DNA of 64,000 nucleotides, from NCBI GenBank assembly GCA_002224055.1, contig AZLU01000025.1, positions 202,979 through 266,978 of the forward strand. Direction: 5' to 3'. Below are positions 51,684 to 60,805 of the stretch, piece after piece. Within the stretch, counting starts at the first letter, position 1, and each line of letters begins with the position of its first letter. Under the pieces are notes generated by a model. The model saw nothing but the letters and a program-made list of their open reading frames with translations, searched no databases and was not told the DNA's origin. Position numbers and translations under genes: made by a program. The stretch is from Pezizomycotina sp. ARF18. Its lineage: Eukaryota; Ascomycota.

Positions 51684-52214
51684 AGCGCTTATACTACTGC
51701 TCATTAAAATTTCCTTTGCTTGCTTTTGATTCTTCGGATACACGCCTTTAACGTACAAGAAAATTCTTTTCCTTCTCGGGAGGATGCGGCCGATAACGCA
51801 ATGCCCATGTATGTGACACTAAAAAAAAGTTTCAAAAATGAATGCGGGATAGCTACTAGCTAATGGGTAGCTGAATGCATACAGGAGGAAATAAATGTAT
51901 AGTGCGGAAAACGATATAATTCAGTATTAATTGACAAAGAATATCGTATTACATTCATTGGGTCCTTTTAAATAGAGAATATGGATTCTATTATATATCT
52001 AATCGAAACACGTCGAGGATGGATATAGCAAATTTATCATTTTCGAGTCGCTAAAAGCAGAAATCTAGTATCTTCTCCATAACTCCTGCTAGGACATCGG
52101 ACATGTGAAAGACGAAAAAAGACGAAAAAAGGAAGAGATTATAGTATACAGGTACTAAATTAGTAAGAAAATGAGAAAGAAAGAAAGAAAGAAAGAAAGA
52201 GAACAACCCGAAAG
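51183..52214. other. Spacer with A30 run
   Basis: 5' of ADE12 and 3' of RPC11. It holds A30 (51652-51681), purine runs near 51440-51520 and a (GAAA)n microsatellite (about 52173-52201). No gene seen. The part near 51183-51330 is probably the ADE12 promoter and leader. Confidence 0.6.
52173..52201 (+). repeat. (GAAA)n microsatellite
   Basis: About seven GAAA units just 3' of the RPC11 stop codon. Confidence 0.9.
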
Positions 52215-52825
52215 CTAATTCTCTTTCCATTGATTCCTGCAGGTCATGCACTAGAACAACAGAGAAAGTCCTCTGAGTTAGTATTACACTTGTTAAAATT
52301 TAAGTTATCGAACAGGAAGCAGCAAAAGCTCAAGAAGCTCATCGTACCTTGTAGAATGTGGTCATCGGTTCGTCCGCGCTTCGAATCTGTACCATGTAGA
52401 AGTACGCGCGTGTTCCGTTGCAACCGGCGGCAGGGCATTGGGCTGAAAAAAAAAAAAAAAAAAAACATTGAGCAACGTTGTTATATCAGCGATCTTGCCT
52501 TCTCTTCACATTAAATATTCTTTTCTAGTAAGAAAAAAAATCCTAGCATACCCTCCGTGTTGTCTACGTTGTCCCAGCTGCCAGCTCCTCCAAGCACGTC
52601 CTCGACCTGTTTGCGCTTTATCAGATGCCGGTCATAGAGCGTCTTCGTCAGCAGGAACTCGTACGGACATGTGCGGCACTCCATGCGATTCTTGCCGGTC
52701 ATGTCGGACTTGGAGACCTAGGACATTGTCAGCGCAAGAGAAACTCATTGGCGTTTTTGTCTTGGGATAGATGGAAATTGACTGACGATTAGGCTGTTAG
52801 AGCATGAGGGGCAGAAGAGGAGCAT
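52215..52825 (-). CDS. RPC11: RNA polymerase III subunit RPC11 (TFIIS-like)
   Basis: Small zinc-ribbon subunit that provides RNA cleavage and termination functions to RNA polymerase III. Exon 1 (ATG at 52823-52825) encodes MLLFCPSCSNSLIV with the first zinc pair CPSC. Exon 2 gives MTGKNRMECRTCPYEFLLTK (second pair, CRTC) and TLYDRHLIKRKQVEDVLGG. Exon 3 gives CPAAGCNGTRAYFYMVQIRS and then ADEPMTTFYK, which includes the conserved acidic RSADEP hairpin. The last exon gives CMTCRNQWKEN and TAG at 52215-52217. Three GT-AG introns. About 110 residues, the usual length. One or two one-base differences near the splice junctions. Confidence 0.96.
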
Positions 52826-52962
52826 CTTGACAGTGCGGTGATGGTTATTTCGTTGTTATCGGGGGGGGGGGGGGGGGGGGGGGGGGAATGTTTAGGAAGT
52901 AAGTAAGTAACTTCTGACTCTTTTGTCACAATCAATTTCCTTGTATTACCACCTACTACTAC

Positions 52963-52993
<31 letters not shown>

Positions 52994-53898
52994 AGGCTGA
53001 AAAAAGCTGAAAACTTTGGTGCTCAGATATTCGCAGAGGGAATGTGTAGCATCAGTCACACCAACTAGGTCTCTCTGTCTCTCTGTCTCCTAGGTCTCTC
53101 TTTATTTATTAATTAATTAACTGGGGCAAAAAAGGGCGACCCAATTTTCCCCGCCCTAATAATGGGGGTTTCTTTGGTGGGTCAATGAGGCGAGCGACGC
53201 ACATGAGTTTTTGAAAGCTCAGACACTACGCCCGGGGGGAAGATACATCGAATGAGCAAGTAATTTCACACGAGCAGTTATCTTGAAACGTCTAAGGCTC
53301 TTTTTTTTTTTTTTTTTTTTAGATTCCTTTTTTGTATAAGTAAGTATATTGCAACTGCTAAAGCTCCATATTATTATACACATAGAATGAATGTAAGCCT
53401 TGTTTTAGAAGCCTCGTCTTGCTTTTTTCTTTCTTTTCTTTTCTTTTTGCTCTGACGACGACACTACTACTAGCTACTACTACTTGCTTTGCCGAGAATA
53501 AGTACGGTACAGTACGGTACATACACTACTACCATTAGAGCATATAGCATTTACCTCAATTTAAAATTAACGGTAGGGCCGAACACTTTGCAGGTTCGTA
53601 AGCACCTGTCTCCTTTTGCGCCTTAAAAGAGATTCACCTCACAGTGTCTACAGTCCTTCTTTCTTTTTCGAAGTTCTCTTCTCCCAAAAAAAAAAAAAAA
53701 AAAAAAAAAAATAGCGACACAGATATACTAAGACCACTCCTTTTCAGAGAAGAAGAAGAAGAGCTTTTACGCATAGACAGACATATAGAGCTCCGAAGAT
53801 AAAACCTGCCCCCATCTCTCCAACTTAAAACTTACTTCGCACACAAAACACTCTCCCAAAATCACAACCCTCAGCTCAGCAAACCTAAAGGATAAACC
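52826..53898. promoter_or_regulatory. Divergent promoter of RPC11 and ankyrin gene
   Basis: 1.07 kb between divergent starts. It includes G26 (52861-52886), A28 (about 52964-52991), a short CT/GTCTCT repeat near 53070-53100, a T run near 53301-53320 and A26 (about 53686-53711). No gene was recognised. Confidence 0.6.
52861..52886 (+). repeat. G26 homopolymer near the RPC11 start
   Basis: Twenty-six uninterrupted G residues, 36 bp upstream of the RPC11 ATG (on the minus strand it is C26). On the plus strand it can form G-quadruplexes. Confidence 0.85.
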
Positions 53899-54726
53899 AT
53901 GAACAAGGCAAAGGAACCGAGCGCAGAGCCGAGGAGGTAAACTCTTTACTTTTCCGCTTCTACTCCAACGTTTTGAATTCTCACGAACTACTTTGTTCTG
54001 GGGCGGGGCAACTCTGGTCGCTAACCTTCCATTACGTTCTATAGGGTGCCTCTCCGAAGGAGCTGCTTCTCGAATCCTGCCGGCGCAACAACACCACACT
54101 ACTGGAGGAAGTCTTGGAGTTAAAGGAACCAATGCCGATTTCCTGAACGATTCCACCGACGCCATGGGTAACCACGCTCTGCACGTCGCCGCGCAGTACG
54201 GAAGCTGTGGGTCCTTCGAGTTCTTGTTTCTATTTTGGGGCAATGAATCGCTTTTCACGGAATGCTGCTGACCGTGCTCAAAAATTGGCGGAGCAACCAG
54301 ACCAGATCATTGATCTTCTTCTCGACCAGGACGGCCTCGAGGTCGACCCGATCAACGTATGGACGGGGACTCGCCGCTTCACGTCGCCGTCAAGTACGCT
54401 GCGCAGAAACATGCAGACACCGGTAAAGCGATCGTCGAAATACTCATCGACGCGGGAGCCGATCCGAGGTGCGCCTTGCTATCATATCTATCATATCTGT
54501 TCAATGTTTCTTTTTTACCCCGTCGACTCTGTAGCTAACTTTCTGCCGGGGGAAATTTCATAGGATACGGAACAAGCACAAGCAGAAAGCCGTCGAACTG
54601 GTTGATCCGAGGCAGACCGAGCTCAAGAGTATACTCCAGAAGGGCGAGTACGCCATGATGGTCGGCGACGATGTCGTCCAGGACGATTCGGACGGCGAAG
54701 GAGGAAGCGGATCGGAATCGGAATAA
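53899..54726 (+). CDS. Ankyrin-repeat protein, YAR1-like
   Basis: Small ankyrin-repeat protein resembling yeast Yar1 (a chaperone of Rps3) and similar fungal proteins. Exon 1 gives MNKAKEPSAEPR. Exon 2 gives GASPKELLLESCRRNNTTLL and NADFLNDSTDAMGNHALHVA, the start of an ankyrin repeat (G-N-H-A-L-H-V-A-A). After an intron near 54210-54300, exon 3 gives IIDLLLDQDGLEVDPIN and GDSPLHVAVKYAAQK, then KAIVEILIDAGADPR. The last exon reads IRNKHKQKAVELVDPRQTEL, KSILQKGEYAMMVGDDVVQD and an acidic SDGEGGSGSESE tail with TAA at 54724-54726. Breaks near 54110 and 54360. Orthology to YAR1 is likely but not certain. Confidence 0.85.
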
Positions 54727-55398
54727 ACAATACTCCTTGCTTTATAGAAGTCGTTTTCCAGGCTTCCTTGCCTTTCTTTCTCTGAAAGAGGGCGGTTTTT
54801 ATGCTCCTTTTTGTCATGCTTCGTTTTTCTTTTTTTTTTTTTAAGAGAGTTTACTGCGAAATTAATTCGAATTCTAGATTATTACCCCAATCTTCTGTTT
54901 CTGTAAAGCGCCAGGTGTTTAAAAAGAACAGCGTATCGTTGAGTCCTTTAATTTATTGTAACGTTTTCGACATATATTTCTATCTTTCACGGCTTGTATA
55001 TTCGTTTCTGGTAGAGCACTGTTTTTTACGAAAACGTCTTCCCTCACGATTTTCAACGGCTATATATCAAAATTTACCAATATTTTTGAGATGAGAATGG
55101 AAGGTTATAGAGTGCAATCAGTCTGCATGTGCGCTATCCCGGGGGGGGGGGGGAGAGAACACTCTTAACAATGCTGAATAGAACGATTTTGATCAGTTAC
55201 TAAGATATATATTAATTATGAACAATTTGAATATTTTATCATTGATATGATATGTTAGATGAAGCCCTTGGATGGTTTATATCTTCAGATCTCCTTTATT
55301 AATTGTTGACTAAAAAAGCGAACTACGGTCAGCTTTTATTCTATCCCATTTCATAAATACGACCAACAAACCGCAACAAGTAGGGGAAAAAAAAAAAC
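54727..55398. other. Convergent spacer, no gene seen
   Basis: 3' flanks of the ankyrin gene (+) and the DsbA-like gene (-). It contains a CCC-G13 run (55138-55153). No conserved ORF. Confidence 0.65.
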
Positions 55399-56259
55399 TC
55401 ACATAATCTTCCCATACTCCTCCGAATCCTGCGTTCCAACAATCGTAAAATCCCTCTTCCTCCCCTCAAATATGATCGTCGGCACGGAATCCACGCCGTT
55501 ACCACCTGCTCCCGTATCGCCATCTTCGTATCCTGCACACCTCCCGCGACTCCAAAAATTCCGTTACCTCCTTCTCATCCAATCCGACGGACTTCGCCGC
55601 TTCCAGTAGCGTTTCAGTTGAAGAAGGATGTTTTCTTCTTCAAAGTATAAAGTATATAGTGCGTCTACAAGCGCGTTCGCTTGGCCGGGTTTACCGTTTT
55701 CTTGTACGTGCTGGATGAGACGGTGCGCTTCGAAGGTGTTCGCTGAGGTACCCTTGAAGGAGAATTTTATGCCGAGCTCGGAGCCTTTGCGGTCATGGAG
55801 TCGACGTATGCTTTCATGCGCTCGTTGCTTTAAAGAAGTATGTTTACTGCCGGTACTCTATTCTCTCGAATATTTTGCGGTTGAAGAGTGTAATTGGCAT
55901 GGCGGGAGTTTTTATTTACCTCCCATGAACTTCTCGTTCACGTACCAGTCCCACTTGTCGAAGCCTTCCCGGGATGCTTCGGGGCTAAGCTGGAATGGCT
56001 TGAAGACTACATTGAACTCGACTTTTGGGTCTTGGTTTGCCTTCAATGCTGTACGGACTAAGGTGAGCTTTTATCGTCTAGCAAGAGGAGTTTGGTAAAA
56101 GCGAACCGTTGTCCAGTCGCTTCTTTGCTAGGTAAGTAAAAGGACAGACGGTGTCCAAAGTCTATAAAAAATCTTAGCAAGAAATGCAGTTGTAAATGTG
56201 AGGATGATGCACAGGATGTTTAAATGGCGTACAAAATTGATATTAGCTTTGTACGGCAT
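55399..56259 (-). CDS. DsbA-like thioredoxin-fold protein (FrnE family)
   Basis: Thioredoxin-fold protein of the DsbA/FrnE group, related to 2-hydroxychromene-2-carboxylate isomerase. Exon 1 (ATG 56257-56259) reads MPYKANINF; after an intron (about 56160-56232) comes TLDTVCPFTYLAKKRLDN. The usual CxxC site is here C-P-F-T, so only one Cys is seen. Then NQDPKVEFNVVFKPFQLSPE, GFDKWDWYVNEKFMG, an intron, LGIKFSFKGTSANTFEAHRL, IQHVQENGKPGQ, SVGLDEKEVTEFLES, VDSVPTIIFEGRKRDFTIVG with the cis-Pro loop (V-P-T), and the end QDSEEYGKIM with TGA at 55399. Length about 215 residues. Several one-base breaks. Family firm; activity unknown. Confidence 0.85.
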
Positions 56260-56710
56260 GGTATCGATATCGATATCGCGGGAAGCTATTAGCTACAGTT
56301 GAACTTCGAGAACAAAGTGATCTTATATCGAAAAAATGTAAATTCCTAGGGAGCAATTGGATCGATAACCAAGATGTGAACTTGGATATATACGTTCCTT
56401 TTTTTTTTGAATTATTAATTAATCCGTCCATTCGGATATCGACCGACCGGTGGTGGGGCATAAAATTGAAGGAATAGTGGGGTGGGTGGTGAGGGATCAT
56501 CGATATCGAGGATTCTTCTCGCTTAAAACGCTCCATCCAGCAGCAGCTACCATCAATTGGATAGCTCTCTTGGCAAGTCGGTGGTCATTTTAAAAACCCG
56601 GAATGAAATAGAAATTCTTCTTTACCTCTCTTTACCTTTATCGTGCAGACAGCAAAATGTAACTGACGCGCTGATATAACTATCAAATAAAGACGTCAAT
56701 TCGGCAAACT
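56260..56710. promoter_or_regulatory. Divergent promoter of DsbA-like and RAD55-like genes
   Basis: 450 bp between divergent starts. It contains GATATCGATATCGAT-type repeats (about 56263-56278) and a T run near 56399-56408. No gene seen. Confidence 0.55.
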
Positions 56711-58178
56711 ATGGACGTCCACCGTCCAATTCCTCTCCCGCTGATATCGCGGCAGATCCCTCAGAAGCATCCGTTCTCCAAAACTGTCGCCGAAACTTCC
56801 TGCTTGACGGTAGACGATCACGCGCTGAAACCTAGCGCCGGAGCTACCGAAGGCGGCTTCCCGTACGGTCTCATCTCTAGCATCAGCGGCGCCAATGGCA
56901 GCGGGAAGACGTTGGTAACACTACCTTCTCATGATCCAATTGCGTTTCTTATTTCAATTTTTGTCACGCTAACATTTACATACGTACATTGTTTTAAAAA
57001 GATCGCAACGCACGTAATAATATCCACCTCCTCGCGAACCCGGAGTCTCACGTCGCGTGGGTGGACACGAGCGGCACATTCTCCGTGCACAGGCTGCTGC
57101 GCGTCGCTGCCGACCGCGTTAGGGCCCTTGAAGCTGCCGCAAAGCCGCCGACGAAAGCTTCACGCCGTCGCAGGATGATGTAGTACAGAGGAAAGCGAAC
57201 GAGCTGTTGGACCGCGTACAAGTAACGAAGGCGTTCGACCTGCACGGTGTCGCCGACGTGATCAACGAGATAAAGCGCACGATGGATGATTTGGAAGCGG
57301 AGAGGGTAGAGAAGGAGAGGTTGGAGAGGAAGAAGAGGATCGTTAGTCGAGTGTGGACGGTTCGGAGGATGAGATGCTTGAGGATGAAGAGGAGGAGGGG
57401 AATGCGTTGGATCAAGAGGTGGGATTTCGGGAGGGTTGGGGTGGTCGTTGTTGACACTGTTTCTCACGTTACGGATTTGGCTGCGGTTAAAGGGCCGGTG
57501 CAGGGTACGGAACCTAGTCTTGGTCGTATTCTGTATAAGGCCGTTTTGCGCTAACACTCACTTTCTCATATTGAACAGCAAATGCACTCCTCAACACTTT
57601 TCCAGAGCAGCGACTTTGTTAGCGAAGAATTGGTTCACGGCGGTTCTGGTTCGTCGCTTCTTCAATCGTTCATAGCTGAAAATATCTCACTAACATCAGC
57701 GCCCCTTTCAGCTCCTGAACAACACGCCCCTCGCGCCACCTCAACGCTTTCCCCAGAGTAACCGCAACTACCAACCCGCGCAATCAACCTCCGCGAGTGT
57801 CTTCGCGGCCATAAAGCAGTCAACCGGTCTGGGTCCCGTACTGAACTCCTCCGTCGACCTCAAGGTCATGCTTTCGTACTTCGAGGGGCCGCAGGAACCC
57901 GGCGCGCCGACCAACTACAAAAAGCTCCAGTTGTCGAAACCCGATCCCATAATCTTTGAGGTCGTGACGGACAGGCACGGCTGTAGGACTGGGAAGTGGG
58001 CTATTTTCGAGATCAAGGTGAGAGAAATACATCTTTCCTTCATATATATACCTGCCCTCTAGAGGAGACTGAGATTTATGGGTTTGAGTTCTAGGATGGT
58101 CACGAAATTATGGATTTCACATGGCCGGAGAAGCAGCGGGAGAAATTGCAGATGAGATCAAACTTGACTGAAAGTTAG
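56711..58178 (+). CDS. RAD51-paralogue type DNA repair protein (RAD55-like)
   Basis: RecA/RAD51-fold ATPase of the fungal Rad55/Rhp55 type, expected in homologous recombination. It starts MDVHRPIPLPLISRQIPQKH. Walker A is SISGANGSGKT (near 56887-56912), split from the next exon by an intron. Then PESHVAWVDTSGTFSVHRLL and RVAADRVRALEAAAKPPTK, RVQVTKAFDLHGVADVINEI, an acidic insertion (EDEMLEDEEEEGNALDQEVG) and Walker B, VVVVDTVSHVTDL. Further exons give LLNNTPLAPPQRFPQSNRNY, SASVFAAIKQSTGLGPVLNS, KLQLSKPDPIIFEVVTDRHG, KWAIFEIK and a final FTWPEKQREKLQMRSNLTES with TAG at 58176-58178. About four introns; several one-base breaks near 57130, 57345, 57455 and 57600. Exact paralogue identity is not certain. 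Confidence 0.8.
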
Positions 58179-58661
58179 CAAGATACTTGCCAAATATACA
58201 CCAAATCAAAGTTTGAAAGAAAGAAGCTTTTGGACCGAATTGGTAGACGCACCCGCTTTAGGTAACAGGTAAGAAGACGTTTGGAAGGAAAGTATAATAA
58301 AGTTTTTTTCCACTGACGACATTACGTGAGGTCTAGATCGTCTCGAGACTTATCTCGAATTAATCCGCGCATATCAGCTCACACCTTCTCCAAGCATACC
58401 GCTGCAGGATAATGGAGGCCAGGTAGAGAAAGCTATGGACTTAAACGATCAAATAAACAAATGCTAAGAGAGTTGTAGAATGATTGTAATTGACTAAGAG
58501 CTTACGAAACAAATTTTTCGAGACATCTACAATCAGTTCTCGGTTTTTGTTTCTTTCTTTTTTTCGCCTCGCCTCAGGCTGGTCGCCATTGCGTCAAGAT
58601 ATCTCTGCGGCAGCTCATTCTCCAAAAATTATACAATATTTGCTACATACGTGAAAAAAAC
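58179..58661. other. Spacer between RAD55-like gene and MFS transporter
   Basis: Tandem spacer holding the 3' end of the recombinase gene and the promoter of the transporter. One stretch (58229-58266) looks superficially like the D-arm of a tRNA but does not fold as one. Nothing else was seen. Confidence 0.6.
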
Positions 58662-60368
58662 ATGTCACCTCCAGATCACCCCTCCGACTCCGAAGCTTCT
58701 TCTAAGCCACCCAGCTCTTCTTCGAGCGAGCATCCGGACCCCGAGCACCAAATCAAGCTAGTGAACACGATGGAGGACAATACCTACGCGAACATCGAGT
58801 ATTCCGCGCGGCGGGCTCAGGCGGCCGCGATAGCCACCGAAGCAGAGCACAGGATGACGGTACGGTACACGCTGAAAAGGTACCCAGACTGACGCTGTGG
58901 TGCTGCGTGTTCAATTTCATCGCGCTAGCGGTGGAGTACTGCAAGTTCATAAATATCAAGACGAGGGTTTCGGGGCGTTTGTGGAGGAATATGGGTATGG
59001 TATCCTCTCTTAGACATATTTTTCATAGGAGCATACGATGCTGATGAGAAAAAAAAAATTGTTTTATAGCTGGAAACCTTGGTTCCGCCTTATACTACCG
59101 CAGGCGAAATAGCAGGACTATTCCTCGGCAGCATGGTATCCGACAAAAAAGGTCGCAAAACGGCAATAGCGTTCGGTATAATAATATCCGCCTTCTTCTC
59201 CATGATCGAAACCGCAGCGAACTCGCAGGCGCTTTTACTAGTCTGCATGGCGCTCTCGGGCGTCGGCTTGGGTATGCTCCGCGTGAGCGCGCTGTGTACT
59301 GCTCCGAAATCGCACCCGTATCCCTCCGCGGCCTCGCGACGGCGGGTATACCTTTAAACAGACTGTCCGGTATGATGCTAGGTAACCTATCCACGGCACT
59401 TATTCTTAAAATTACCGAAGACGGAGCCGTGGACGTACCGAGGGCCTGTAATATTACAGCTACTGTTTTTATTTGTCATAGCGTTTTTCCTGCCGATGGC
59501 GCCGGAGACGCCGTGGTGGCGCGCGAGAAAAACGTCGGTGGAGTCTGCGAGGGGTTCGCTGCACCGTATATACGGCCGCTACGAGGACGTGACGAATATA
59601 ACTTTCGCATTGAGAAGACAGTCGCGCAGGAGAATGAGATGCGGGCTGGGTGTCCGTATATTGCAGCTTTAACGCTCCGACGCACGCACGCCGTACATTG
59701 ATTGTATTCGGAGCGTTCGTGTGTTCCGCGCTGGCGGGATACGGCTTCGTGCAGAGGGTCATGATATACCCGTTTCCCTTACACATCGACCGCGACGACG
59801 CCGTCTCGTTTCGGGACGTATACGTATCCCTAGGTTGCGCGCAGGCCGGCGAATACTCTGCCTTCTATTAGTTTCTACCCTCGGTCGCCGTAGGAGTTTC
59901 GTTTCAGGAGCCATCCTGCTACCACTCATCCTCCTCGCCTTCGCAGTCGTGCAACCGCACGATACAACCAACGGCACCGCTCACTTCGCATTAGGTTGCG
60001 TGTATTTATTCGTCTACTCCGCTACAATAGGCGGAATAGCGTACGTCCTGGTTGCTGACGTATCCGCGCCCATTTTTCGATCCGCGACGGCGGGAATGGC
60101 GCTTATGATACATACTTTTTAACGAGTGGCGTGGATTATGCGGCGCCGTATATAATAAAGGGTAATGGGTTTCGTTTGATAATGCTTGCTTTTTGTTTGC
60201 TGGGTTGGGAGGGGTTGGGGCTGTTTGGGCGTATTTTTTGTGCCGGAGCTGAAGAGGAGGACTTTTGAGGAGGTGAATGAGCTGTTTGATAGTAGAGGGG
60301 TTGGGGTTCGGAGGATGGGAAGTATGAGGTTTGAAAAAAGGTGGTATTTTGGATTTGCGGAAGTGTGA
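58662..60368 (+). CDS. MFS sugar transporter (maltose/alpha-glucoside type)
   Basis: Twelve-helix sugar porter of the major facilitator superfamily. The ATG at 58662 opens MSPPDHPSDSEASSKPPSSS, a Ser/Pro-rich tail; EAEHRMTVRYTLKRYPK-type sequence then leads into the first helix. After an intron (about 58998-59069) come YTTAGEIAGLFLGSMVSDKK and GRKTAIAFGIIISAFFSMIE (the conserved G-x-x-x-D-x-x-G-R-K loop), CMALSGVGLGMLR and YCSEIAPVSLRGLATAGIPL. Then MAPETPWWRARK (PESPWW-like), GRYEDVTNITFALRRQSRRR, RTLIVFGAFVCSALAGYGFV, GAILLPLILLAFAVVQ, YSATIGGIAYVLVADVSAPI, FRSATAGMALMIHT and the C-terminal VPELKRRTFEEVNELFDSRG, stopping at 60368. Several one-base breaks. Substrate class inferred from the PETPWW and VPELKRRT features. 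Confidence 0.86.
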
Positions 60369-60805
60369 ACGGATTGATAACTTGTTTGTACTCATACATG
60401 TTTCATTCGATATTGGGAATACTTTTTTTGCATGTGTGTTTGAAATTGTGTTTTTGTAGTTGTATTCATATCTGGAGCATTTAGATTTTGACATAGAATT
60501 GAATTGTGAAGATACAAGACTCATTATATAAGAGCGTGGTGTAAGCTTGCGACGTTATATTCATTCAGGATAGAAAGAATGCAACGCAGTATGTATTATA
60601 TATATTTGAATTGTATAGACGTAAACCTCCTAAGAAAATTTATGCACGGATATATATGGTATCAGAAACAAAAAATGTTCAACCACCCAAGAGAGGATAT
60701 CTTGAAAAAGAAAAAAAAAAAATGTAATAGAACTTCTAGCCATACATTGTGCAATCTATTCAGAAACATACTGATAACCAAAAATAACTCGCTTATCTCC
60801 ATGCT
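60369..60805. other. Convergent spacer, no gene seen
   Basis: 3' flanks of the transporter (+) and the glutaminase-like gene (-). AT-rich, with no conserved ORF. Confidence 0.65.

Noticed and set aside
58229-58266. tRNA-like stretch (GAATTGGTAGACGC, then a TTTAGGT loop)
   Set aside because: It resembles a tRNA-Leu D-arm, but there is no matching acceptor stem, no paired anticodon stem and no TTC-type T-loop downstream.
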